A stretch of DNA of 18,177 nucleotides from assembly GCA_934162325.1 (NCBI GenBank), contig CAKPIH010000025.1:1-18177 (forward strand), given 5' to 3'. The notes under the pieces are model-generated. The model saw only the letters and a program-made list of their open reading frames with translations. It was not told the origin of the DNA and ran no database searches. A program made the translations under genes and the position numbers. The DNA is from an uncultured Bacilli bacterium. Lineage in GTDB: Bacteria > Bacillota_I > Bacilli_A > RF39 > UBA660. This document shows positions 6,710 to 14,259 of this stretch, one piece after another. How positions within the stretch are numbered: the stretch's first letter is position 1; every line of letters begins with the position of its first letter.

Positions 6710-7165
6710 TTATTTTTCAACGGTTTTTCTCATAATTCCATTTAAGTATTTTTCTATCTTTATACACTTAGTAATTTGATTATCAATCGTAGTATAAGGT
6801 ACCTTAATATTCATCTCTTTACCATTATCAAAATATATTTTTGTACCATTACTTTCTTTAACATATCTAGTAATATTATTATAAGCAAGCCATATACATT
6901 TCTTAGAACTAGGAGTACATGTAGGAAAGAAAATAATCATATTATAAGAAGATACAATAATAGGAGTCTTAATATAATAATTAAAAATATCAATAACAAA
7001 TTGCCTCTGAATATTATAAGAATTACCATAAAAATTACACCCATATTTAAGTAATTTAAGACAATCAATACTCAAACAAAAATCCTTATTCTTCTCCACA
7101 ACATAAGTACCATATCCATTAGAAGTAAAGCACAAAACATCATCAGTAAGAATATAATTTCTCAT
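6710..7165 (-). CDS. comK: ComK-family competence transcription factor, short form
   Basis: In Bacillus, ComK is the master activator of DNA-uptake genes and binds paired AAAA-N5-TTTT boxes in the minor groove. The match here rests on the ordered ComK pattern: CNFYGNSY (43-50; CRFFGSSY in B. subtilis), then KTPIIV (66-71), IIFFPT (77-82), a Cys-Ile-Trp (90-92), a Thr followed by FDNGKEM (112-118), and Tyr...NQ (124-130). The protein is 151 aa against 192 in B. subtilis and stops about where the C-terminal tail with the MecA-binding region would begin. The start is ATG at 7165 with GGAGAGGGGG upstream; an in-frame earlier start would lack this. It occupies the place between dnaN and recF where yaaA (S4 domain) usually sits, and has its own promoter and terminator. 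Family membership is fairly secure; a competence role is inferred. Confidence 0.8.
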   Translation of the reverse strand: MRNYILTDDVLCFTSNGYGTYVVEKNKDFCLSIDCLKLLKYGCNFYGNSYNIQRQFVIDIFNYYIKTPIIVSSYNMIIFFPTCTPSSKKCIWLAYNNITRYVKESNGTKIYFDNGKEMNIKVPYTTIDNQITKCIKIEKYLNGIMRKTVEK

Positions 7166-7208
7166 AAAATCCCCCTCTCCACATATAAAAATATGTACCA
7201 TGTATTAA

Positions 7209-7236
7209 AGCATATGATCATGTCGATTTTTGTCAA
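7209..7236 (-). promoter_or_regulatory. Probable promoter of the comK-like gene, with repeated CGACATG
   Basis: On minus, a perfect TTGACA (7231-7236), a 16-bp spacer and TATGCT (7209-7214), a weak -10. The heptamer CGACATG occurs twice, at 7239-7245 and 7219-7225, exactly 20 bp apart and flanking the -35, as expected of a two-turn direct-repeat operator. An AAAA-N5-TTTT box lies upstream at 7289-7301. Confidence 0.5.
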
Positions 7237-7306
7237 AACATGTCGTAAATTATCAAAAATTTTCCTTTTCTTAACATTTCTATCATCAAAAATACTGTTT
7301 TACCAC

Positions 7307-7344
7307 AAAAAAAATAGATAAAAGAATCCAATCTCTTATCTATT
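7307..7344 (-). terminator. Terminator of dnaN (dnaA-dnaN unit)
   Basis: Arms 7313-7325 and 7332-7344 (13 positions, one mismatch) with a T8 tail on minus (7307-7314). It lies 20 bp past dnaN and separates it from the comK-like gene. Confidence 0.85.
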
Positions 7345-7363
7345 CAACAAATATAAATCAAAA

Positions 7364-8479
7364 TTAGCAAGTCTTAATAGGTAAAACAAGTTGTACCAAA
7401 GAATCATCTTCATTACTCTTAATAACAATAGGAGAACTATCATTATTCATACATAAAACAATCTTTTCCTTATTAAAACTCTTAATAGCATCTAACATAA
7501 ACTTAGAACTAAATGCAATTTCTATATTCTTATCATTTTCTACATTAATTTTTTCCTCTACCTTACCAATCTCTGGACTATTTGAAGAAATCATAAGTTC
7601 ATTACCTTTTAAAGATAACTTAATAGTATTCTTTTCTCTATCAGAAGTAAGTAAACTAGCTCTATCAATCATATTATATAAATCATTAAAAGAACATTCA
7701 AGTAATATATTAAAATTCTTAGGAATAATATCACTAGTAGTAGGATAAGTACCAGAAAGTAATCTAGATAAAAATACAATATTACCATATTTAAATAAAA
7801 CTTTATTACTAAATAAATGTAATTCTAAAGATTCTTCATCATTATCAAGCATTTTAGTAAGTTCTACTAAGTTTTTACCAGGAATAACAATATTAATATC
7901 AGTTTCATCAACTTTATCAATAGCTACTAATTTTCTAGCAAGTCTATATGAATCAGTAGCAATAACATCTAATTCACCATTATTAATTCTAAAATTAATA
8001 CCAGTAAGAAGTGGTCTAGTTTCACTTTGTGAAATAGCAAATACTGTTTGATTAATAATATCCTTAAATACTCCATTATTAATAACAATAGGTTCCTTAG
8101 TTTCATCTAAATCTAAATTAGGAAATTCATTAGGATTAATACCATTCAAATTAAATTCTGTATTATCTGTACTAACAATCATCTTATATCCATCAATAAC
8201 CTCAATAGATATATCTGTATTAGGAAGTTTTCTTATTATTTCAACAATATACTTACCTCCTATTACAATACTACCAGTTTCTTCTAAACTTGTTAACTTA
8301 TCCTTTGGTATAAAAGATCTAATAGAAACATCAGTATCACTTGCATATAAATATAATCCATCATCCTTTAAATCAAACTTAATACCTGTTAATATTGGAA
8401 TTAAGTTTTTAGTAGATATTGCTCTTGCTGTATTATTTAAACTTTCTAATAATATTTCTTTCTTTACGACTAATTTCAT
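7364..8479 (-). CDS. dnaN: DNA polymerase III beta subunit (sliding clamp)
   Basis: Ring-shaped processivity clamp that tethers the replicative polymerase and many repair enzymes to DNA. The product is 371 aa, close to the B. subtilis length of 378. The N-terminus MKLVVKKEILLESLN and the SDTDVSI segment are typical; the order of three clamp domains and the C-terminal LPIKTC end (family: LP-[IV]-[RK]-T) are intact. The start is ATG at 8479 with AGAGGATGAT upstream; the reading frame stays open 24 codons further, but that extension is low-complexity and lies in the origin-unwinding region. It follows dnaA after a 147-bp spacer that holds DnaA boxes, and its own strong terminator follows. Transcription is probably mostly from the dnaA promoter. 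Confidence 0.97.
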   Translation of the reverse strand: MKLVVKKEILLESLNNTARAISTKNLIPILTGIKFDLKDDGLYLYASDTDVSIRSFIPKDKLTSLEETGSIVIGGKYIVEIIRKLPNTDISIEVIDGYKMIVSTDNTEFNLNGINPNEFPNLDLDETKEPIVINNGVFKDIINQTVFAISQSETRPLLTGINFRINNGELDVIATDSYRLARKLVAIDKVDETDINIVIPGKNLVELTKMLDNDEESLELHLFSNKVLFKYGNIVFLSRLLSGTYPTTSDIIPKNFNILLECSFNDLYNMIDRASLLTSDREKNTIKLSLKGNELMISSNSPEIGKVEEKINVENDKNIEIAFSSKFMLDAIKSFNKEKIVLCMNNDSSPIVIKSNEDDSLVQLVLPIKTC

Positions 8480-8626
8480 TTTTATCATCCTCTTTCTTTT
8501 ATTATTTATTATATTATTATTATTATGCTGTGGATATTGTGGAAAACTCACCTTTACCCTTGTTTTATATACCTTTACTTATCCACAATACTTGTTGATA
8601 ACTTTAAACTTATCCACTATCAACAA
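8480..8626 (-). other. oriC unwinding region between dnaA and dnaN (DnaA boxes + putative DnaA-trio)
   Basis: DnaA boxes: TTATCCACA at 8579-8587 (perfect, plus); TTATCAACA at 8593-8601 (minus); near matches at 8529-8537 and 8538-8546 (minus, TCCACA type), 8610-8618 and 8617-8625 (plus). On minus, moving toward dnaN, two boxes are followed by GC and then by about ten repeats of the form TAA/TAAA (8499-8526). This matches the B. subtilis order of DnaA boxes, short GC step, DnaA-trio and AT-rich unwinding element before dnaN. The calls are by eye; the trio assignment is an inference because the whole region is AT-rich. Confidence 0.75.
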
Positions 8627-9997
8627 CTATATTCTCTTTTTTAATTCCTCAATTACTGTTTGTAACTGATAATTTGTCTCTAAATCTTTCTCTATTTTTT
8701 GATATGCACTTATTATAGTTGAGTGGTCTCTACCTCCAAAGTAAGTTCCCATTTTTGGATACGATTCATTTGTCATTATTCTACACAAGTATATAGCTAT
8801 TTGCCGCTGATAATTTATATCTTTACTTCTTTTCTTACCTTTTAAATCTTCAATATCTATCTTAAAGTACTCACAAACAATCCTTTGAATCCTATGGATA
8901 TCATTTTTATATACACTACGTTCACTAATTTTATCTTTTAAAGCTTCAATAGCAATATCTAAAGTAACAACTCCATGGTTCATCATCAGCGCATAGGCAA
9001 AAACCCTTGTAATTGCTCCTTCTAACTGTCTAACATCAGAATCATTAATATTAGCAATATATTCAATAACTTCAATTGGAATATCTTCCGCTGCTTCCTG
9101 ATGTGCTATCTTCCTTTTAATAATATCTACTCTCAGTCCAAAATCAGGTGGAGTAATATTAGCAGTAAGACCCCAATTAAATCTTGTAATAAGCCTATTT
9201 TCTAACATCTTCAAATCATCAACAGATCTGTCGGAAGCTATAATAATTTGTTTATTTGAGTCATGTAACTGATTAAAAGTATGAAAAAATTCTTCTTGTC
9301 CCTTAGTAGCGGATCCCAAAAATTGAATATCATCAATAATTAAAACGTCAATATTTCTATACTTATTCTTAAAAGAATCAATCTTATCAAAAGTATTCTT
9401 CTCATTATTTCTAACCGCTGCTATATAATCATTAACAAATTGTTCACTTGACACATACAAAACTTTTTTATTAGTATTTTGAATAATATAATTACCAATA
9501 GCATGCATTAAATGTGTTTTACCAAGTCCACTTTTACCATATAAAAATAAAGGATTATAAGCTTTACCAGGTTTTTCCGCCACTGCTCTAGCCGCAGTAA
9601 AAGCAAACCTATTAGAGTTACCTACAATAAAACTATCAAAAGTATATTCGCTATTTAGATTAGCGGAAGCACTAGTTTGATGTGGAACTCCCATATTTTC
9701 ATTAGAAGTACCAATAATAACATCATCATTATTATCACTAATTTCATTAATTTCGTTTTCTAAAATAAATTTAAAATTAAAATTTGTTCCTGTAATAGAA
9801 TTAAAAGTTTCTTCAATATCATCAATATAATTTTCTTCTAAATGTTTTTTATGTAAAGCTAAAGGAACAATAATAGTGGCAGTACCACCATCTAACTTAT
9901 ATAATTTAGTATCCTTAAACCAAGTATCATAAGATAAAGGAGTAATACGTTCTTTAATTTTATCAAGAAATTCATTCCATAAATTATCCGTATTCAT
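8627..9997 (-). CDS. dnaA: Chromosomal replication initiator protein DnaA
   Basis: AAA+ initiator that binds DnaA boxes, opens the origin and helps to load the helicase; it is also a transcription regulator. The product is 456 aa, normal for the family. Domain I starts at NLWNEFLDKI; a variable linker spans about 85-115. The AAA+ core has Walker A GKSGLGKT (154-161), Walker B LIIDD (219-223), sensor I IASDR (253-257) and the arginine-finger region RLITRF (268-273). The C-terminal DNA-binding helix-turn-helix carries the signature FGGRDHST (420-427). The ribosome site AAGGAGGT is near perfect. A promoter lies at 10034-10061 and DnaA boxes lie on both sides of the gene, consistent with autoregulation. 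Confidence 0.99.
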   Translation of the reverse strand: MNTDNLWNEFLDKIKERITPLSYDTWFKDTKLYKLDGGTATIIVPLALHKKHLEENYIDDIEETFNSITGTNFNFKFILENEINEISDNNDDVIIGTSNENMGVPHQTSASANLNSEYTFDSFIVGNSNRFAFTAARAVAEKPGKAYNPLFLYGKSGLGKTHLMHAIGNYIIQNTNKKVLYVSSEQFVNDYIAAVRNNEKNTFDKIDSFKNKYRNIDVLIIDDIQFLGSATKGQEEFFHTFNQLHDSNKQIIIASDRSVDDLKMLENRLITRFNWGLTANITPPDFGLRVDIIKRKIAHQEAAEDIPIEVIEYIANINDSDVRQLEGAITRVFAYALMMNHGVVTLDIAIEALKDKISERSVYKNDIHRIQRIVCEYFKIDIEDLKGKKRSKDINYQRQIAIYLCRIMTNESYPKMGTYFGGRDHSTIISAYQKIEKDLETNYQLQTVIEELKKRI

Positions 9998-10033
9998 ATC
10001 AAAACCTCCTTAATCAAATCTGTCATTAATCTT

Positions 10034-10061
10034 ATTATATCTCAAAAAAAAATTTTGTCTA
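10034..10061 (-). promoter_or_regulatory. dnaA promoter
   Basis: On minus, TAGACA (10056-10061), a 16-bp spacer and a perfect TATAAT (10034-10039). The predicted start is near 10027, leaving a leader of about 30 nt with AAGGAGGT. DnaA boxes at 10096-10115 lie just upstream. Confidence 0.7.
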
Positions 10062-10095
10062 GATATTTTTTTTAATTAACAGGTAAAATAACAAG

Positions 10096-10229
10096 TTATC
10101 AACAACTTATCAACAATATAATACCATATAAAATAAGACTTTAAAAGACTTTTCCACAATTTTTGTCAATTTTTGTTGTCAACAGTCAACAGCTTTACTT
10201 TTCCACAACCCTGTGGATATTGTGGATAA
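10096..10229. other. oriC DnaA-box cluster upstream of dnaA
   Basis: Boxes seen: TTATCAACA at 10096-10104 and 10107-10115 (plus); TTTTCCACA at 10150-10158 and 10199-10207 (plus, one mismatch); TTGTCAACA at 10176-10184 (plus, off consensus); TGTGGATAT at 10212-10220 (minus, one mismatch); TGTGGATAA at 10221-10229 (minus, perfect). This corresponds to the incA/incB side of the bipartite B. subtilis origin. The rest of the 264-bp gap between dnaA and the next gene holds the dnaA promoter and a terminator. Confidence 0.85.
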
Positions 10230-10231
10230 AT

Positions 10232-10258
10232 AAAAAAAGCCTTGATTTATAAGGCTTT
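10232..10258 (-). terminator. Terminator of the HerA-like gene
   Basis: An 8-bp perfect stem AAAGCCTT/AAGGCTTT (10236-10243 with 10251-10258), 7-nt loop and a T7 tail on minus. It insulates the origin from transcription coming from the HerA-like gene. Confidence 0.9.
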
Positions 10259-10261
10259 AGT

Positions 10262-12022
10262 CTAGTTACTTTTCCACTGTATCATCCACTTGTCAAATAT
10301 TTTAGCATTTGTACTCTGTGGTTCTGGATTAGGAAGTTGCATTTTTACAATAAGTGGAATCTTCATCATCTTACCAAATGCAACACAAGTACCAGATTGA
10401 AGTGATTTTTGTTTTTCAATAACATCACTACTAATATTAGGAACCATCTTTTCAATATACTCCAAATCACTAGGATGATTAATTTTAAATATTAAGAAAT
10501 TACTACACTGTGATAAAACAGTTTCAGATAGTTCAGTAGGTCTTTGTGTAATTAAGTCAAGACATATACCAAATTTTCTACCTTCCTTAGCAATTCTTTC
10601 AAATATATTGTATCCAAGAATATTAATATCATTATCCTTCTGAACATATCTATGAGCCTCCTCTAGCATAAGATGCATTGGCATACTACCTCTAGTAGGA
10701 AGTTTTTTAGCAAAGTTAAAGATAATTCTTGCATATACCTTAACAAGAGCTTTAGCAAATCTATCATCTATATTTTCTAATACAAAATTAATAATTTGTG
10801 CTCTCTTATTATTACCAACTAATATTAAATCAGATATAAATTCATTTACAGTAATAAACTTATCACATTCAAAATACTTTCTCATAGAACTATTAGCAAT
10901 AGTATGTAATTTAACTTTTAAAGCAGTAGCTTCAGCATAAGATTTCTCATTAAGAAGAAGTCCTTCAGATATTAATGTAAAGTTAAGAGCTACTTCTAAA
11001 TCGTCAATTGTAAAGAAAGTAGGTACATAATCTTCATTCCACTTAGTCTCATTATCTACAAACTTTTTAATATATTCAGTAATAAGAATTCTTTCTACAA
11101 ATTGTCCCTGACTATCAATTTCAAAACATTTTCTAAAAGTTCTAGTATAACCAACCCCAGGTACTTCAACATCTAAGTTAAGTTCAGGTGTATGACAATC
11201 AGTTAAAATAGAAAATATTTGGTCTCTAATTCTAGCAGATACTTGATTAGAATACATAACTGATACAATAGCGGATGCAATTAAATGGTTTTTATATCTA
11301 TTAGATTCTTCATCATTTTTAGCAAATAAAGAAACATAAGCAAGCATCTTTTCAATAATCATAATTTGTGAATAATCAGTTACATCAAGTATATTAGCAT
11401 AATCATCAACTGAAAGTAACCATAAAGGTAATTTAAGAATATTAACTCCTTTATCAGTATCAGTACTAAACATCTTATAATTAAAATTATAATTATAACT
11501 AGAAATACTACTAAAAGCACTATCATATTCATCAGTATTATTAAATATAAAAATAATACTATTAAAAGGAATATAATTAGGCATAGTAAATAAATTTTGT
11601 ACTAATCTAGCAACACCATAAGTTTTACCAGAACCAGTATTACCAAAAATAGCACTATGATTACTCCACATATCATCAATATTAATTTTAATAGGGCTAT
11701 CATTATACAAAGGAGAAAGTCCTAACATCATCGCAGTATTATCATTATACCCAGTAAGTTCTGCTAATTCATCAGCATTAATAATTCTAATTTTAGAATT
11801 AATACTAGGTTTTCTAATAATACCATCATAAAATTTACTTCCATGAAATTCTCCCAAAAAACTAATTTTAGCCTCTCCGTTCATAATTTCTTCTACTTCA
11901 CCTAATATTTTTTTATTATTTTCTTCAAAAACAACATTTAAGTTAAGTAAATCATCAGTAATAACATTATCAATTTTAACAATAGCATAATTTTTACTAA
12001 TAGCAATAATTTCTTTAAACAT
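10262..12022 (-). CDS. HerA-like (DUF87/HAS-barrel) ATP-binding protein
   Basis: A P-loop ATPase of the HerA/FtsK branch, whose members form hexameric motors that translocate or process DNA. The product is 586 aa. Residues 1 to about 90 are beta-rich and resemble a HAS-barrel. Walker A is GNTGSGKT (127-134), Walker B LMLEEAH (451-457), followed by KEGRKFG (479-485) and TQRP (492-495), the last two typical of HerA. No membrane segment is seen. ATG at 12022 has an AAGGG ribosome site; the frame is open 16 codons further, but those codons would overlap the promoter. Partners usual for HerA, such as NurA or Sir2, are absent. It stands alone beside dnaA, separated by a terminator; rpmH, usual here in Bacilli, is not seen. 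DNA repair/end processing, chromosome handling or phage defence are all possible. Confidence 0.8.
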   Translation of the reverse strand: MFKEIIAISKNYAIVKIDNVITDDLLNLNVVFEENNKKILGEVEEIMNGEAKISFLGEFHGSKFYDGIIRKPSINSKIRIINADELAELTGYNDNTAMMLGLSPLYNDSPIKINIDDMWSNHSAIFGNTGSGKTYGVARLVQNLFTMPNYIPFNSIIFIFNNTDEYDSAFSSISSYNYNFNYKMFSTDTDKGVNILKLPLWLLSVDDYANILDVTDYSQIMIIEKMLAYVSLFAKNDEESNRYKNHLIASAIVSVMYSNQVSARIRDQIFSILTDCHTPELNLDVEVPGVGYTRTFRKCFEIDSQGQFVERILITEYIKKFVDNETKWNEDYVPTFFTIDDLEVALNFTLISEGLLLNEKSYAEATALKVKLHTIANSSMRKYFECDKFITVNEFISDLILVGNNKRAQIINFVLENIDDRFAKALVKVYARIIFNFAKKLPTRGSMPMHLMLEEAHRYVQKDNDINILGYNIFERIAKEGRKFGICLDLITQRPTELSETVLSQCSNFLIFKINHPSDLEYIEKMVPNISSDVIEKQKSLQSGTCVAFGKMMKIPLIVKMQLPNPEPQSTNAKIFDKWMIQWKSN

Positions 12023-12049
12023 AATCGCCCTTCTTTCTATTCTAAGTAA

Positions 12050-12058
12050 ATTATACCA
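12050..12058 (-). promoter_or_regulatory. Extended -10 promoter of the HerA-like gene
   Basis: On minus, TGG-TATAAT (TATAAT at 12050-12055, TG at 12057-12058), the same form as the recF promoter. No convincing -35. The predicted start near 12043 gives a leader of about 20 nt. Confidence 0.55.
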
Positions 12059-12126
12059 AATAAATATCAAAAAATAAATAACTTTTTAATAATTTTTTAG
12101 AGTAGTTCGCACTTTGTTGCTCACTA

Positions 12127-12182
12127 TTTTTAAAGCCTCAGGTCTTTAAAAAATAATTTTAAGCCAAAATTGTCTTAAAATT
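12127..12182 (+). repeat. Two tandem hairpins between divergent genes
   Basis: Stem A is 12127-12135 with 12144-12152 (9 bp, loop CCTCAGGT); stem B is 12155-12163 with 12174-12182 (9 bp, loop CCAAAATTGT). Both loops open with CC and end with GT. Stem A matches the first gyrA hairpin at 17 of 20 bases (TTAAAG...CTTTAA). It lies between two divergent promoters, with no plus-strand gene before it to terminate. Confidence 0.65.
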
Positions 12183-12200
12183 AATAATTTTCTTCAAATA

Positions 12201-12229
12201 TTTACAAAATATTAAATATATAGTATAAT
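12201..12229 (+). promoter_or_regulatory. Promoter of the LTA-synthase-like gene
   Basis: TTTACA (12201-12206), a 17-bp spacer and a perfect TATAAT (12224-12229). The predicted start is near 12236, only about 13 nt before the preferred GTG start. Confidence 0.8.
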
Positions 12230-12248
12230 TTCATTAGTGGTGATTTCT

Positions 12249-14228
12249 GTGAAAAAAGAAGTAAAACAAAAAAAGAATAAAAAAAATATAAATAAAAATA
12301 AAAAAGCTAAACAAGAAGAAATAAAAAATAAAGTTAAAGATTTTATTTTAAAATATTATTATATATTAATTATATCATTACCTTTTATATTAATCGATAT
12401 AATAACTAAAATATTAGGATACAAAATACATTTCTATGGAATATTTAGATTAGTACCATGTTTATTTACTATTACATATATAATCCTAATGGTTGGAATA
12501 TCTATATTTTTAGAAAAAAAGAAAGGTAAGATAGTATATACAATCTTTTTTATATTAGCCTTTGCTTTATTTATAACTAACAATATCTACTATTCAATGA
12601 CTAATACATTCTTTGATTTTAGTTTAATTATGTTAGCAGGAGAAGGCTCAGACTACTTTATGGATGCTATCTTAAATTGTAATATTTGGGTATATATATC
12701 AAGTGTAGTAATAATAATATCTTATATATTTGGATTAAAACAATTTAAAGAAAGAAATAAAACAGACTTAAAAAAGATAATAAAAGTATTTTTCTTATTT
12801 TTAATTCTTCATTTAATAACTCCATTATTCTTAGGAAAACCAAATGATGCCTTAACATGGAGTACTTGGAGAAATCCAAGAAATATATATATAAATTTCA
12901 ATGATAACAATAAAAGTATGATGGTATCAGGAATATATGAATATAGTGTTAGAAATTTCTATATAACATTTATTAAAGCTAAAAAAACAGATAATGAAGA
13001 AGATATAACTTTTCTTGAAGAAGAATATAATAAAGAAGAAGAAAATTATCAAACAAGTTATACTGGAAAATTTAAAGATAAAAATGTAATCTTTCTTCAA
13101 TTAGAGGGAACCGATAACTGGTTAATAACCAAAGAAGATACACCAACTCTATATAATATGATGAATAATTCTATTAACTTTACTAATCATTACTCATATT
13201 ATAATGGCGGTGGATCAACCTTTAATTCAGAGTTTGCAGTAAATACAGGATTTATAACTCCTCTATCATATACTCAAAATGCTTACTCATTTAATAAAAA
13301 TTCATTCCCATATTCATTAGCAAAATTATTAAAAAATGAAAATTATAGTGTTAATGCCTTCCATATGAATGATGGAGAATATTATTCAAGAGCAACAAAT
13401 TATAAAAACTGGGGTTATGATAACTATTATGGTTTAAAAGAACTAGGAACATATAAAGATGATTCCTATACATTAGATAGAGAATTAATATTAAATGAAA
13501 CATTTAGAGAAAAAATGTTTAGTGAAGAAAAATTTGCCGATTATATAATAACTTACTCAGGACACTTACCATTTACTACAGAAAAAGGTGTATGTAAAAA
13601 ATTAGTAACTGAAGATATATTAAAAGAACAAGGATTAGAAGAACTTCCATCAGATTATGTTCTACCTACTATGAGTGAAGAAGATTGTGCTAGAAGACAA
13701 GCTAAAGAAACAGATTATATGGTTGAACTTCTAATAAATACACTAACTGAGAAGAATTTAATAGACAATACAGTAATAGTAGTATTTACTGATCATTATC
13801 TATATACCCTATCAGATCAAACAATATTAGATAAATATAAAGATACAAGTAATAATTTAATAAATCATACTCCATTCTTTATATGGGACAATGGAAATAC
13901 TAAAAAGAAAGTAACATCTGTAACATCACAATTAAATATATTACCTACTATAATAAATCTATTAGGTTTAGAATATCATCCTAATTACTATATAGGAAAA
14001 GATGCTTTAAATAGTAGTTACAACGGCATAGTCTTCTTTAGTGATTATTCATGGTATGATGGAAATGTATATGTTGATGGCGGAGCTGTAACCAATAACA
14101 AATACATAGACCAAGTATCATTAGAAGATAAAAATTATTATATAAACTACATTATAAGAAAAAACGATTTAACATTAAAATATAATTATTTCAAAAAGAT
14201 ATCTACTTCAAAAGATAAAGAAGTATAA
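12249..14228 (+). CDS. LTA synthase-like membrane sulfatase/phosphoglycerol transferase
   Basis: Probable polymerising or transferring enzyme for glycerol-phosphate on the outer face of the membrane, as LtaS does from phosphatidylglycerol. The product is 659 aa from the GTG at 12249, which has GGTGA 5 nt upstream; in-frame GTGs at 12237 and 12240 fall on the predicted transcript start. A Lys-rich cytoplasmic tail is followed by about five membrane segments (roughly 35-55, 66-88, 95-115, 146-165, 178-197), then the extracellular alkaline-phosphatase-like domain. Metal and catalytic positions look intact: QLE (Glu286), the nucleophile Thr324 in GGGSTFNSEF, SGHLPF (His439) and TDH (Asp515-His516). 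The spacing QLEG rather than QLES is atypical. It is convergent with a glycosyltransferase and shares its terminator, so a cell-envelope polymer is likely. The exact substrate is unknown. Confidence 0.85.
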   Translation: MKKEVKQKKNKKNINKNKKAKQEEIKNKVKDFILKYYYILIISLPFILIDIITKILGYKIHFYGIFRLVPCLFTITYIILMVGISIFLEKKKGKIVYTIFFILAFALFITNNIYYSMTNTFFDFSLIMLAGEGSDYFMDAILNCNIWVYISSVVIIISYIFGLKQFKERNKTDLKKIIKVFFLFLILHLITPLFLGKPNDALTWSTWRNPRNIYINFNDNNKSMMVSGIYEYSVRNFYITFIKAKKTDNEEDITFLEEEYNKEEENYQTSYTGKFKDKNVIFLQLEGTDNWLITKEDTPTLYNMMNNSINFTNHYSYYNGGGSTFNSEFAVNTGFITPLSYTQNAYSFNKNSFPYSLAKLLKNENYSVNAFHMNDGEYYSRATNYKNWGYDNYYGLKELGTYKDDSYTLDRELILNETFREKMFSEEKFADYIITYSGHLPFTTEKGVCKKLVTEDILKEQGLEELPSDYVLPTMSEEDCARRQAKETDYMVELLINTLTEKNLIDNTVIVVFTDHYLYTLSDQTILDKYKDTSNNLINHTPFFIWDNGNTKKKVTSVTSQLNILPTIINLLGLEYHPNYYIGKDALNSSYNGIVFFSDYSWYDGNVYVDGGAVTNNKYIDQVSLEDKNYYINYIIRKNDLTLKYNYFKKISTSKDKEV

Positions 14229-14259
14229 AAAAAGCTCACTTTAATTTAGTGAACTTTTT
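14229..14259. terminator. Shared bidirectional terminator of the convergent envelope genes
   Basis: AAAAAG/CTTTTT (14229-14234 with 14254-14259) and TCACT/AGTGA (14236-14240 with 14248-14252), with one mismatch and a 7-nt loop. A and T tracts on both sides allow termination both ways. It starts right after the LTA-like stop, and the glycosyltransferase stop (14246-14248) lies inside it. Confidence 0.85.

Noticed and set aside
1749..7054. Open frames antisense to gyrA, gyrB and the comK-like gene
   Set aside because: They follow codon-position shadowing of AT-rich genes, are low in complexity, lack ribosome sites, and lie opposite well-conserved proteins.
8480..8551. N-terminal extension of DnaN upstream of 8479
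   Set aside because: The 24 extra codons are Asn-rich low complexity from the TTA repeat region, have no ribosome site, and the clamp family starts at the MKL position.
12023..12070. N-terminal extension of the HerA-like protein
   Set aside because: It would place the start upstream of or inside the extended -10 promoter, whereas ATG 12022 has a good AAGGG site.
12090..12126. A structured RNA at the TAGT...ACTA segment before the tandem hairpins
   Set aside because: The possible pairing is only 4 bp plus 2 bp with internal mismatches; it is too weak to call on its own.
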